25,348 nt of DNA. Origin: Chara braunii. Taxonomy: Eukaryota > Streptophyta > Charophyceae > Charales > Characeae. The position numbers were made by a program, and so were the translations under genes. The stretch is from NCBI GenBank assembly GCA_003427395.1, contig BFEA01000207.1, positions 1,451,136-1,476,483 on the forward strand, in the 5' to 3' direction. Within the stretch, counting starts at the first letter, position 1, and every line of letters starts with the position of its first letter. Below the pieces are notes generated by a model. That model saw only the letters and a program-made list of their open reading frames with translations. It searched no databases and had not been told where the DNA came from. Below are positions 1 to 10,100 of the stretch, in pieces.

Positions 1-2
1 TN

Positions 3-3
3 N

Positions 4-78
<75 letters not shown>
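3..78. repeat. (TC)n microsatellite
   Basis: An almost pure TC dinucleotide run opens the window and continues past its left edge. Ambiguous bases flank it at 1-3 and 85-125, so its length is uncertain and the assembly is weak here. Confidence 0.95.
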
Positions 79-80
<2 letters not shown>

Positions 81-169
81 CCCTNCTTTCNTTCTTTTTC
101 TTTTGTGTNGACTTTGNAATNACNTGNTTAAAGCTTCGCGAAAAAAGAAGCGTACATCCAGTCAGTGCT

Positions 170-170
<1 letters not shown>

Positions 171-225
<55 letters not shown>
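171..225. repeat. (AC)n microsatellite, interrupted by AG
   Basis: An AC dinucleotide run is broken once by a GAGA step at about 197-201. It lies directly upstream of the first copy of an 84-bp dispersed repeat. The second copy of that repeat also has a GT/GA microsatellite just upstream. Confidence 0.95.
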
Positions 226-232
<7 letters not shown>

Positions 233-267
233 ATTTTGCGTGTTAAAAAAAGAAGAAAAAAAAGTCT

Positions 268-351
268 GCTCTGCTACTGAGCACTCTACATGTATATGGA
301 CTGTTCTTTGGACCAAATACATTTGGACCAATGGAACACTTTGGATGCATC
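268..351 (+). repeat. 84-bp dispersed direct repeat, copy 1
   Basis: This segment aligns without gaps to 1005-1088 with about 10 mismatches in 84 positions, roughly 88 percent identity by eye. It has no convincing coding potential. Both copies sit just downstream of a GT/AC-GA microsatellite, which suggests that the repeat and microsatellite were duplicated as one unit or belong to one element family. Confidence 0.85.
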
Positions 352-359
352 TGGGGCAC

Positions 360-955
360 TACCAGATCCAGTTAGATTTTTTCTGTTTTTCTTTTTTTCC
401 ATCCGTTCCTCTCCACTCTGTCGTGGGCTCCGCTACACCCCCTGTTTATCAGTTACTTTTTTTCTTTCAACTATCCCCCCCTTTGCTCTGAAGATACGGC
501 TTTTTTCATTTTCCATTCCCGTCCTTTCCCTTGCCCCACTACAGTCCAACTCTCCCCAGCTCTTAGTCCTTTTCTCCAAACAGTGAAATTTCCCTCCAAA
601 GTCCGTCGACATTCATTTGCTACTTGCCTGTTTTCATATCACAAACCTACGTTCTTCACTACCAACCCCATCTCCTCTCTCTCCTCATTTCAGCCAGACC
701 CATTCTTTCAACTGTCCGCCCTCACACAGTCATCCAAACCTCCTCCCATTTACCGTCCACATTCACTCTCCACCTTGCCAATTCCAGCCCAACTTGCCTG
801 CTCTCACACCCCCGCCCACATTCATATGTGAACCTCCCAACTTCGCATCACAACTCCACACAGCCCAACACCAAAACCCACCTCTCACTCTTCCTTAGTG
901 TAGGCCGACTCGCTTCCAAATTCCCCGCCCTCCCCCGAAATCACTTGGACCTTTT
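360..955. other. C/T-rich non-coding stretch
   Basis: The + strand here is rich in C and T and poor in G. Several short open frames exist only because stop codons are rare in such composition. No protein family signature, RNA gene or promoter was seen. Confidence 0.6.
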
Positions 956-962
956 TTTTTTA

Positions 963-993
<31 letters not shown>

Positions 994-1004
994 CAGAGGG
1001 GTTC

Positions 1005-1088
1005 GCTCTGCTACTGAACACTCTACATGGACCTGGACTGTTCTCTGGACCAAATGCATCTGGACTTATGGAGCACTTTGGATGCATC
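1005..1088 (+). repeat. 84-bp dispersed direct repeat, copy 2
   Basis: This is the second copy of the repeat at 268-351. A (GT)n(GA)n microsatellite lies upstream at 963-990. A run of about 42 T, then GT and GA runs to about 1206, follow immediately. Confidence 0.85.
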
Positions 1089-1144
<56 letters not shown>

Positions 1145-1148
1145 TGTG

Positions 1149-1206
<58 letters not shown>
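1089..1206. repeat. Compound microsatellite T(n)-(GT)n-(GA)n
   Basis: A T homopolymer of more than 40 bases passes into GT repeats (about 1131-1148) and then a GA repeat (about 1155-1206). It reads as poly-Phe, Cys-Val and Arg-Glu in translation and is not coding. Confidence 0.95.
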
Positions 1207-1209
<3 letters not shown>

Positions 1210-2230
1210 TGTCATCCGAACTCAAAGCACCAGGCGTCTTTGCTTTCGTAATAATCGAGAATATCATCGACTTCAAGTTCAATATCACCACTTCTGGGAA
1301 GAAGTAATCGTGATCTTTATGACGAAAGTGAGAAGGAGAGAAGAGTAGGGAGGAAGGAGGAGAAGGGACGAGGGAGGAGGGAGGAGGAAGGAGGCAGGAG
1401 GAGAGAGGACGAGGGTGGAGAGAGTATGGTGCGTTGAGAGGGGGAGGATCGCAAGCAGGCCCTCTACACCCCTCCTTTTTTGTTTTTCGTTTTTTTAATC
1501 AGTCAATCCATCAAGAAGGTCCTCTCACCCCTTTGCCATTGATTGATTGATTGATTGATTGGGAGGGAAATAAAAAATGCGTGGGGGAAAGGGAAGGGTT
1601 GTATTCTTTTTTTTCAATAAAAAGGACACGAAGGGGTCGGAGGGAAGGGGGAAGGGGAGCACAGTGGCGGGGGCGACCGCATGGGGAAGGGCGAACTCGG
1701 GGGCAGGAGGTGAAGGGCGAGGGGCGAGGTCAATTTCAAGTCCCTCATCCCTCCTTCCTCCCCGGCCCGTAACAACAACAATAACAACAACAAAGTAAAC
1801 CAGAGATCTGAAGGAGTTTCAAAAAGCAAACAAACAAAGAAAGAAGGGTTTGAACTTCAGGTTTTTGTGTCCTCCACTCCTCCCTCCCCCCCCTTCCTTA
1901 CATACCTGAAAGTGATTTGACCTGAGTTGAGGTGCTCCATTTTTCGAAAAGTGGGGATCCCGTAAAATAAAGAAGACTATGGCTTGGATCCCATAAGGCA
2001 CATATAACAAAAAGATCGGAAAAGCCCTTCAAAAGCAGGGTCATTGTCTTTCGGTCCATAAATCGTTTTTTGAATCCCACAGGGCTGGTCCTTCGAGGGT
2101 ATAACAAGAAGTCTGACAAAAAGCGGTCCGTGTGCCAGGGACATGCGAATTTCTATTGGCCTGATCCGAAAAGAAAAGAAGAAAAAAGAGAACAACAATT
2201 TTCGGCCTGCCAACTTATTTGGGTCAAGGA
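1207..2230. other. Gene-free interval with purine-rich tract
   Basis: A GGA/GAG-rich stretch at about 1325-1450 and a short (GATT)n run at about 1540-1560 are the only marked features. No reading frame here resembles a known protein, and no RNA gene was recognised. Confidence 0.55.
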
Positions 2231-2234
2231 CGGG

Positions 2235-3426
2235 GTCGGCTTCACTCCACTCTCCTCCACTCCATTTCACTCCATTCCACTCCACTCTACTCCACTCCAC
2301 TCTACTCCACTCCGCTCTACTCTATTCCACTCTCCTCCACTCCACTTTTTTCTGTACTATACAGTATAATACTATACGATGTGACACTCTTACCTACTTA
2401 TTCTACTTTACTGTACTCCACTTCACTCCAATATTCTCTATTCTACTCCACTCCCCTCCACTCTACTTTCTCTATTCTACTCTGCTACACCCAACCCTAC
2501 TAGGCTCTACTCGACTCTACTCGACTCTACTGTACTCTACATTGCTTTACTATTCCCTACTCTAATCTATTGTACTCTACTCATCTCTACTCTACTGTAC
2601 TATATGTACGATACTCTTATCTACTCACTCTACTCTTCTCTACTCTACTTTACTCTACTCTTTCCTACTTTACTCTACTCGATTCTACTCTACTCTATTT
2701 TGGCCTACTTTACTCTACTTTAGGATATTTTACTCTACTCTACTTTGCTTTACTCTTCCCTACTCTACTCTACCCATCTATTCTCTTTTGTACTCTACTG
2801 TATTGTACTACATGCTGCAATACTCTTACCTACTCACTCTACTCTACACCACTTCACTCCACTCCACTCTACTCCACTCTTCTCTACTCTACTCTCCTTT
2901 ACTCCCCTCCACTCTACTCGACTCTACGATACTTTACACTTCCCTACTCTTCTCGAATCTACTTTTTTTTCCCCTAACTCTACGTTTCCCTACTTTGCTC
3001 TACTACACTCTGCTCCACTACTCTACTCTACTCTACGCTTCCCTACTCCACTCCACTTTACTCTACTCTACTCTATTTCACCCTACTCCACTACACTCTA
3101 CTCTACTTTACTCTACTCTACTCTACTCTCCTCCACTCCTCTTAACTCCATTCCACTCCACTCTACTATTCTTCAGTCCATTCTGCTTAACTCCACTCTC
3201 CTCTACTCTATTCGACATCACCCCACTCTACTTCACTCCACTCTACTCTACTTCACTCCATGTTTCTCCAGTCCAGTTCATTCTACTCCACTTCACTCCA
3301 CTTCAGTCCACTCGATTCGACTCAACAACATTCCACTAGACTCCACTTCATGCCACTCCACGACTTTACTCCACTCGACTCTACTCTACTCGACTCTTCT
3401 CGAGTGGATTCTGCTCCACTCTACAC
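2235..3426. repeat. Degenerate pentanucleotide satellite-like array
   Basis: About 1.2 kb is built of five-base units, mostly CTACT, CTCCA and CCACT on the + strand. Because five is not a multiple of three, each + frame reads nearly the same Tyr-Ser-Thr-Leu-Leu string, so long open frames arise without coding. Non-repeat insert sequence recurs with TACCTAC or TATCTAC at about 2391, 2619 and 2827, hinting at a higher-order period of about 210-230 bp. The array ends exactly where the 5' LTR remnant begins. Confidence 0.93.
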
Positions 3427-3483
3427 TACTTTGTATTGAGAGGTCGGTTCTTCTTCTGGTCTGCACAGTTACAGTATGCAACA
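3427..3483 (+). repeat. Truncated 5' LTR (last 57 bp)
   Basis: These 57 bases match 11232-11288 with a single C/G difference at about 3453. They end in ATGCAACA, giving the CA terminus expected of an LTR. The upstream 1.1 kb present in the 3' LTR is absent and satellite sequence replaces it. Confidence 0.9.
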
Positions 3484-3486
3484 GTT

Positions 3487-3500
3487 TGGTATCGGAGCGG
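3487..3500 (+). other. Primer binding site for initiator tRNA-Met
   Basis: The sequence TGGTATCGGAGC begins 3 bases after the LTR end. It matches the complement of the plant initiator tRNA-Met 3' end (TGGTATCAGAGC) except for one A-to-G change. This is the usual minus-strand primer site of plant Ty3/Gypsy and Copia elements. Confidence 0.85.
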
Positions 3501-3595
3501 ACCTCTCATTTAGAGGACCCGCTCAATCAAGTAGCCAGCTTGCTGATCTATTGATCACTCATTAGTAAAGCAAGTAGGACTTCGTCAAATCTCTG

Positions 3596-3830
3596 AATTT
3601 TCTTTTTCTCGCAACAACTATCTGAAAATTTCTGATATTCGCATTTCGTTTTACCTGAAAATTTCTGATATTAGTATTTCGTTTTTACGTAACAAATATC
3701 TGAAAATTTCTGATAAATGATAAATCGCATTTCACTTGTCTGAAAATTCCCGATAGTTGCATTTCGTTTCTCTGATATTTCACATACATAGCTGAAATTT
3801 CTGATGTTAGTATTTCGTTCTCTGGGATTA
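3596..3830. repeat. AT-rich minisatellite in element leader
   Basis: About six irregular copies of a 30-45 bp unit contain CTGAAAATTTCTGATA followed by GCATTTCGTTT or AGTATTTCGTTT. They lie between the primer site and gag, in the untranslated leader. No function is evident; the block may be a later insertion into the leader. Confidence 0.75.
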
Positions 3831-3849
3831 TTGGGATAACGATAGAAGT

Positions 3850-4050
3850 GGTCATATTCTCGGAAACTGGAGTTATTCTTTTCTGAAAATCGAATTTCCA
3901 TTTTATCTCGCAAATTTTTTTTTGAAAACCGAAGTCTTTCGAAGACTACCAATATTACGTTAGGCATATTCGGAGGTTGCCATATTCCCAGAAACTGGAT
4001 TTCGTTCTTTTCTGAAAATCGCATCTTTTCTCCATTTCGCAAAAAAAAAA
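3850..4050. repeat. Diverged 128-bp tandem duplication in leader
   Basis: The segment starting CATATTCTCGGAAACTGG at 3853 recurs as CATATTCCCAGAAACTGG at 3981. Both copies are followed by TTCTTTTCTGAAAATCG and a run of T or A. The unit is about 128 bp and is diverged. Confidence 0.7.
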
Positions 4051-4310
4051 ATTTCAAGATCGCATTGTGTGAAAGCCGAAACTTTGCGGAACCTAGCCTA
4101 GATCCCGTTCATAGTACTCTTCTGACATGTCCTACTCATAATAGATCGACATATATACAAAAAAAAAAAAAAAAAGGAAGTAGTCCTCTTTTATTTTTTA
4201 TTTTATTTTTTATCTGTTGATTAGGGCCGGGAGGAAAGTATTGTTGGGTTGGTTTCCTACCTGCGTTTTCCCTCCCCACCCACCCTTTGCATGCATTTCC
4301 GAGTTGATAC

Positions 4311-4490
4311 AGTGACACGTCAGCAGTGCCGCGTCAGCAGTGCCACGTCACAGTGCCACGTAAGCAACAGTGCCACGTCATCAGTGCCACGTAAGCAACA
4401 GTGCCACGTCAGCAGTGCCACATCACAGTGCCACGTAAGCAACAATGCCACGTCATCAGTGCCACGTCACAGTGCCATGTCAGCAGCGCC
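4311..4490 (+). repeat. GTGCCACGTCA-type minisatellite upstream of gag
   Basis: About 12 units of 11-16 bp contain the core GCCACGTCA or GCCACGTAAGC. They show a higher-order order of short and long units. The block abuts the probable gag start codon at 4499. The ACGT core inside CCACGTCA resembles plant bZIP-binding elements, but the location inside a transcribed leader makes an enhancer role speculative. Two ATGs inside the block are less likely starts. Confidence 0.85.
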
Positions 4491-4498
4491 CCGCCACC

Positions 4499-6145
4499 AT
4501 GATGGGCGCAGCTCTGGGCATGCCAGGCCAACTGGCCAATGAGTCTCTTGCCGACTACAAACGGCAGTTCCAGGCTCAAATCGCTCTCATCGAGGCTGAG
4601 GAACAGCGCCAGCTGGCAGCCGAGGCTGCCGGCCTACAGGCTGAAGCAGCGGCAACAGCTGAGAAGCAGCGGCTACAGGCCGAAGCAGACGCAGATACCC
4701 AGGCACGCCGCAAGGAGGCCCAGGTTCTGCTGCAGCGGCATGAAGCTGCCAGCATCGACAGACTCAAGTTCTGGCATTTTGAACCGGCCAACGGCGACGA
4801 CGCGACACCGGAAGAGCAACATAAGGAGTTCCTCTCCAAACTCGTGACACGGTTGTTGTACACTTGCAACTACCAACAGTCCGAGTTAGAGAAACAGAAC
4901 CAGGAACTACAGCAACAGTACCAGGATCTGAAGACACAGCACCAGGAGTTGGCGAATCTCCGTCGGATGGTGCAGAGCCACGAGGATGCTACACGGGCAC
5001 TCAATTCCTGTGTACTGGACCTGGAGCAAGTTGTACCAGGACCAGATGCTGGTGAGTCCAGCAGTGCACCCTCTAACCGCCAACTGGAGCAACGCGTCGA
5101 CCACGTCCTCGCAATGCTCGGCGACATCAGCACCTTCGCTCCGCCAACCACCATCAACAATCAGCTGGACACTTTGAAGACCGAGTTCCAACAACTGCCG
5201 TCGACGAACACGGATGGCAACAATCCAAAGCAATACAAGATGCCAACCTTCCAACTGGAGAAGTTCCACGACTACACGCATCAGGACCCGGTGCTCTGGT
5301 GGGAAGCTTTCACGACGCAACTTCGGATTCTGCCTGTCGCCAAGCACGCGTACATCGGCGCCCTGTTCATGAACTCAAAGGGCGGATGCCAGATCTGGTT
5401 AACCCACCTGGCAGCCACCCACGGCGTTGACGTCGCAGATCTGAAGGACAAGATCACATGGGAAGAGTTAACACGGTTGTGGAAGAAGCGGTTCATCGTC
5501 AACGACGCTCCAACACTTGCCATCAACCGTCTCTTCACCATGTCTCAGGGCAACACAGCAACACGTGATTGGCTCACAGAATGGTAGAAGATCGCGGCAG
5601 TGCCCGATCTGGACTTACCATTCACGCATCTACGCCGTGAGTTCTACAACAGGTCATGTGAGGCACTGAGCCAGACACTTGGTGATCGCGAGCAATACAC
5701 CACCTTCGTTGAGATCATTGATAAGGCAAGGGAGATCATCAAGACCAACAGGTCAGCTGCACACGAGAACTCAACGTGGCAGCCGACCTATGTGGAAAAG
5801 GTGAGAACTGGTCCGCGACAGCAGCAGTTTGCTGCAGTCCAATCGGACAACACTGTGGAAGACCCGGCAGCCACCCAAGCGTCACGTGAGGGAGATCAGG
5901 TGGCTGCTGTCCAGCCGCGAAGCAACAACAAACCCCGAGTGAACGGGAAGGCGAAATCAGCATTGCCGGCCGGAAATGGACATCCAGCACCACCATGGGT
6001 CAAGTTCGGCTTGACCGAGGCCGAGTACAAGTACCGCGGCCGTTACGACTGCTGCTACTGGTGCAACAGCACCAAGCACAAGATGTCCCTTTGCCAGGAT
6101 CAGGCCAAGGAGGATGTGCGGCCTCGTCTCAACTCGGGAAACTGA
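4499..6145 (+). pseudogene. gag: gag polyprotein, interrupted by in-frame stop
   Basis: Gag forms the cytoplasmic particle that packages element RNA. I prefer the ATG at 4499 because its context GCCACCATGATGG is strong and it lies just after the repeat block. An ATG at 4445 inside the repeats is in the same frame. The first about 150 residues are Gln/Glu/Ala-rich and probably coiled coil. The stretch at about 5240-5585 (PTFQLEKFHDYTHQDPVLWW onward) matches the Retrotrans_gag capsid-like domain. An in-frame TAG at 5585-5587 splits it. The same frame resumes and carries a CX2CX4HX4C zinc knuckle with Cys codons at 6053, 6062 and 6092 and His at 6077. It ends at TGA 6143. The TAG could in principle be read through, but the damage downstream argues for simple decay. 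Confidence 0.88.
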
Positions 6146-6194
6146 GTTTCGCGGGAGGTGAGGCGACTCCACCTCCCACTCTGATTCGGCCGCC

Positions 6195-6960
6195 TTGCTA
6201 GCGGCCTCCTACACATTTAGGGAGGATGCGAATATCGTAAGTTCTCGATATGCTTACGAGGACTATGCTGTCCACTTGGTCCCACCGCTGGACCAACCGC
6301 TCCACGTGCAACAATCTACCGCATGCACGGTTTCATCACCATCGGCAACCGATTCGGCAGCTTCACCGCCATCTACCGCCGGGGATTCAACGTCATGGTC
6401 AAGACTTGAAGAACTCGACCCGTTGACATTTGAGGACTTCCAATGGATGCCCCTTCCCCGGTCCGGTCGATTGCCGAAACCGCATTGCAACGTGCTCAAG
6501 GCACAATTGCGGGATTACTTGCACACTGCAGTACCGACTCCGTTGATGGACGCCGGAGTAGAGGTTGTCGACCTTCACGCCTACATTGCGAAGATCGACC
6601 GCGAGTTCAAGACGCAACGGTACGACGACATCGATGCACCATTGCTATATGTACCCATTCAGATCGGAGAGGCGACCTGCAGCGCTTTGATCGATTGTGG
6701 AGCATCTCGCAACTATATGAGTCAGGACTTCACGTCATGTCGTCCTTGGCCCACGAGTTCGAAGGAAGTCCCAGCCCACGCAAGTCACGTTGGCGGACGG
6801 TCACACGCACAAGTCAATCGACCGGTGCATTGATGACGTCCCAGTGTACTTTGCCCCTCACGCAAGTGAGGCGGTGTCCTTAGACATTCTGGACACCAGA
6901 TTCGACATGATCTTGGGCATGTCATGGCTGCGAAGCGAGGACCACCCGCCGCACCGTTCA
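6195..6960 (+). pseudogene. pol: pol aspartic protease region, frameshifted
   Basis: The protease processes the Gag-Pol polyprotein. The active-site motif is LIDCGASRN, with the catalytic Asp codon at 6693. Family members usually read D-S/T-G, so DCG is a small departure. After about 6740 the homology moves to a second frame, where QVTLADGH (from 6781) and FDMILGMSWL (about 6900-6930) represent the flap and C-terminal conserved parts. A TGA ends that frame near 6967. The N-terminal 150 residues are Ser/Pro-rich linker. At least one frameshift separates the two protease halves, so no active enzyme can be made. Confidence 0.85.
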
Positions 6961-7252
6961 CATTCGTGATCGGAACGGAGTACTAGTCCCATGCACGGTA
7001 GCTCCTCCTCACCCTTCAGTCAGCTGTCACGTGGTATCCGCCGCAAGCATGCGAGCTTCCATCATCAGAGACGACATCGAGGAGATGGGGGTGTGTTTTC
7101 TCCATGCCCTCCTGCCCCATGACGCTTCATCGACGGACTCTTCTTCGGATCCATGCATCACCGAGTTTCTCGACGCCTACGACGACGTGCTCGAAGGCCC
7201 GCACGGAGTAGTACCGGATCGGCCCATCCGCCACGGAGTAGTACCGGAGTAG
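6950..7252 (+). pseudogene. pol linker before RT, third frame, ending in a local duplication
   Basis: A third + frame carries the segment between protease and RT, including [13 protein letters not shown] and the acidic stretch [11 protein letters not shown] typical of the lead-in to Ty3/Gypsy RT. It stops at 7250-7252. CACGGAGTAGTACCGG occurs at 7202 and again at 7232, so a 30-bp duplication or gene-conversion scar has corrupted the join to RT. The frame then moves to that used by RT. Confidence 0.7.
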
Positions 7253-7254
7253 TA

Positions 7255-8356
7255 CCTCCGCGCAGTTGCATCTACCGAATGAGCGAGGAAGAGTTAAGTG
7301 TGCTTCGGGCACAACTCGACGACCTTCTGGAGAAAGGCTGGATTCGGCCTAGCTCATCGCCATACGGTACTCCTGTTCTTTTCGTACGGAAGAAGAACAA
7401 GGATTTGCGATTGTGCATCGATTATCGCAAGCTCAACGCGCAGACGATCAGGAACGCCGGCCCTCTCCCACGCATCGACGATCTTCTCGAGCGACTGGGC
7501 GGCGCCAAGTTCTTCTCCAAGCTGGACCTCAAGTCGGGATATCACCAACTCGAGATTCGGAAGGAGGATCGCTACAAGACCGCGTTTAAGACGCGATATG
7601 GGCATTTCGAATGGCTGGTTATGCCATTTGGCCTTACGAATGCCCCGGCCACTTTCCAAGCGGCTATGACAATGGAGTTCCGACACATGCTGGATCGATA
7701 CGTACTTATCTACCTCGACAACACCCTGGTGTACAGCCGGAGTTTGGAGGAGCATGTGGAACACCTGCGCACCGTTCTGGAGCGGCTACGACAAGCCAAG
7801 TACAAAGCCAACCGCGACAAGTGCGAATTTGCGCGGTAGGAGCTGGAGTACTTGGGACACTATGTGAAACCGCAAGGCATCCGTCCGCTTGCGGACAAGA
7901 TCGAGGCCCTACGAGTATGGCCCGAGCCCACCAACACCACGGACGTTCGTTCATTCATGGGGTTGGCGGGCTACTATCAGCGATTCATCACCGGATACTC
8001 AAGGATTGTTGCACCTATGACGCGATTACAATCGCCAAAGGTGCCATTCGTATTCGATGACGACGCACGCCGGTCATTCCAAGCACTTAAGACGGGCATG
8101 CTCATGGCACCCGTCCTTAGCATCTATGACCCCACCCTGCCGACGAGAGTGACTACGGACGCCTCCGGCTATGGCATTGGGGCAATCTTGGAACAGCACG
8201 ACGGCGACGACTGGCACCCTGTGGAGTATTTCAGCCACAAAGTGCCTCCCATCAACTCGCTTGATGATGCAAGGAAGAAGGAGCTGCTCGCATTCGTCAT
8301 GGCTCTCAAGCGATGGCGGCACTTCCTCCTTGGGCGTCGTAGGTTCACATGGGTTA
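7255..8356 (+). pseudogene. pol: pol reverse transcriptase and first part of RNase H
   Basis: RT copies the element RNA into DNA and RNase H degrades the template. Visible RT blocks in order are [34 protein letters not shown] (about 7512), [11 protein letters not shown] (about 7627) and the active-site box at 7711-7722. That box reads YLDN, so the second catalytic Asp of YLDD is Asn. A TAG at 7837-7839 interrupts the frame where Gln would fit. The frame then continues through EYLGHY and SFMGLAGYYQRF into RNase H with TTDASGYGIG (Asp codon at 8158). A perfect 16-bp tandem duplication at 8341-8356 and 8357-8372 then shifts the frame. Both the YLDN change and the frameshift are inactivating. Confidence 0.92.
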
Positions 8357-10089
8357 AGGTTCACATGGGTTACGGACAACAATCCATTGATCTACTACAA
8401 GATGCAGGATACGGTGAGCAGCACGATCGGACGATGGATGTACTTCATCGACCAGTTTGACTTCACACCGAAACATCTTCCCGGCCTCTCAAATCGCGCA
8501 GCAGATGCACTCTCGCGAAGACCTGATCTTTGCGCTATGACACATCATGCCTTCACATTCGACGAGGAGCTTCAGCGACACTTAATCCGGGCATATGAGT
8601 CTGATCCGGATTTCGCCACGCTGTACGCACAGCTATCTTCGGATCACCCGCCGGCCAGCCACTATCGCATTGTCGACGGGTACTTGCTCCTCCAATCGAG
8701 AGGCAAGGACTTATTGTGTGTCCCACGAGACCGTCGTCTTCGGACTCGCCTTCTCGGGAAGTACCATGACTCGCAAGTCGTCGGCCATTTCGGAGTCAAC
8801 CGCACTATTGCACGGCTTCGACAACGATTCCGATGGCCTGACCTCATTACCGAAGTTTGCCGACGCAGCAAACCCCGCAACCGCAATCCCTATGGCGAGT
8901 TACGCCCGATGCCTATCCCACGGGAACCCGTCCTCTCCATTGCCATGGACGTCACCGGTCCGTTCCCTCGCGACCGGCTCGGGCACAACGACATCCTCAC
9001 GGTTGTGGACCGATTTAGTAAGTACGCGCGTTTTCTTCCTTGCAAGTACTACTCCACGGCTCCCGAGCTGGCACGCCTCCTGCACACCGGTTGGATTTGT
9101 GGCCACGGTGTACCAGAAGACATAGTCAGCGACCATGACACTCGCTTCATGTCGGCATTTTGGACTGCTCTCATGCAGGAGTCCGGCACGAAGATGAAAC
9201 CAAGTTCGGCTCGGCATCCACAGACGGACGGGCAAACGGAGCGGGCATATCAAACCGCTCAAATGATGCTTCGTACGCTCATCCGTCCGGACCAGAAAGA
9301 TTGGGTTGACCGCCTCCCCGACATCGAGTTCGCCTACAACACTTCGGTGCACCCGGTGATCGGCGTGACTCCATTCGAGTTGCACCACGGTGGACGGAAA
9401 GGCCGTATCTTCGCCGACCTTCTCCTCCCTCGACCAGCCGACATTGACGCCGCTTGCTCTCCCGCTTCCGTCCGGAAGTACAGGGAATTGCTGACTCAAG
9501 CCGCGCGAACATGCAAAAGGCTCAAGTTCGCATGCAACAGCAAGCCAACAGGCGTCACGTGCCATGTCCCATCCGCGCCGGTGATCTGGTTTGGGTCTCC
9601 GCGGAAGAGTTTGCACTGGAACAGGATGTTTCACGCAAACTGCTTCCCAAGTGGTTTGGACCATGGTCTGTGACAGCAGCCGCGGGCGATGAGCCCGATG
9701 GCCCTTCATTTGTGATCAACATTCCCGAGCATCTGACGGTCCATCCAGTCTTTCACGCATCAAAGCTGGCAACATATACACCAGCTAAGAGCGACGACTT
9801 CCCGGGCCGACGATCGCAGAACCCTCCATCTATGGATGGTCATCAGGAGGTTGACCGCGTCATCTCGGATCGCAAGTACGGCAGCAAGCCGCGACAATAC
9901 AAAGTTACATTCAGAGCATGCGATCCCGATGACACTCGGTGGATTTCAGGAGCAGATTTGAAAGCATCCGCACCGCTGATCTACGCTCACTACGAGCGTC
10001 AAAGGTTAGCCCAGGGACCTCCACGACCTGCCCCTCCCACCCGGACTGTGGTCCCTCCCTCAGACAGACAGCTTCGCCCTCGCAGGTAA
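8357..10089 (+). pseudogene. pol: pol RNase H end, integrase and chromodomain
   Basis: Integrase inserts element cDNA, and the chromodomain of chromoviruses directs it to certain chromatin. TDNNPLIYY resumes RNase H, followed by the tether region ending in ADALSRRPDL. The integrase zinc finger retains its two His (KYHDS, VGHFG) but only one of the two Cys, consistent with a short in-frame deletion near 8855. The catalytic core is present with Asp codons at 8948 (AMDVTGPF) and 9131 (IVSDHDTRF) and Glu at 9239 (QTDGQTERA). A frameshift near 9500 moves the homology to another frame. That frame has the LPKWFGPWSV module and a chromodomain-like C-terminus at about 9850-10000 (EVDRVISDRKYG to RWISGADLK). 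It ends at TAA 10087. Confidence 0.92.
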
Positions 10090-10100
10090 GCTCGGTCTTT

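Noticed and set aside
165-1307. Open frames over TC, AC, GT, GA and T microsatellites
   Set aside because: The translations are Cys-Val, Arg-Glu, Thr-His or poly-Phe runs with no protein family signal.
2143-3554. Several long + frames (up to about 270 codons) over the pentanucleotide array
   Set aside because: The period-5 repeat lacks stop codons in every + frame and encodes the same Tyr-Ser-Thr-Leu-Leu string each time. This is a composition artefact.
4311-4490. CRISPR-like array
   Set aside because: The repeats are only 11-16 bp, degenerate and directly adjoining without unique spacers, in a eukaryotic retrotransposon leader.
7354-9709. Long minus-strand open frames over pol, including 8900-9709
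   Set aside because: They are antisense shadows of the integrase and RT coding frames. Only the + strand has the ordered Ty3/Gypsy motifs.
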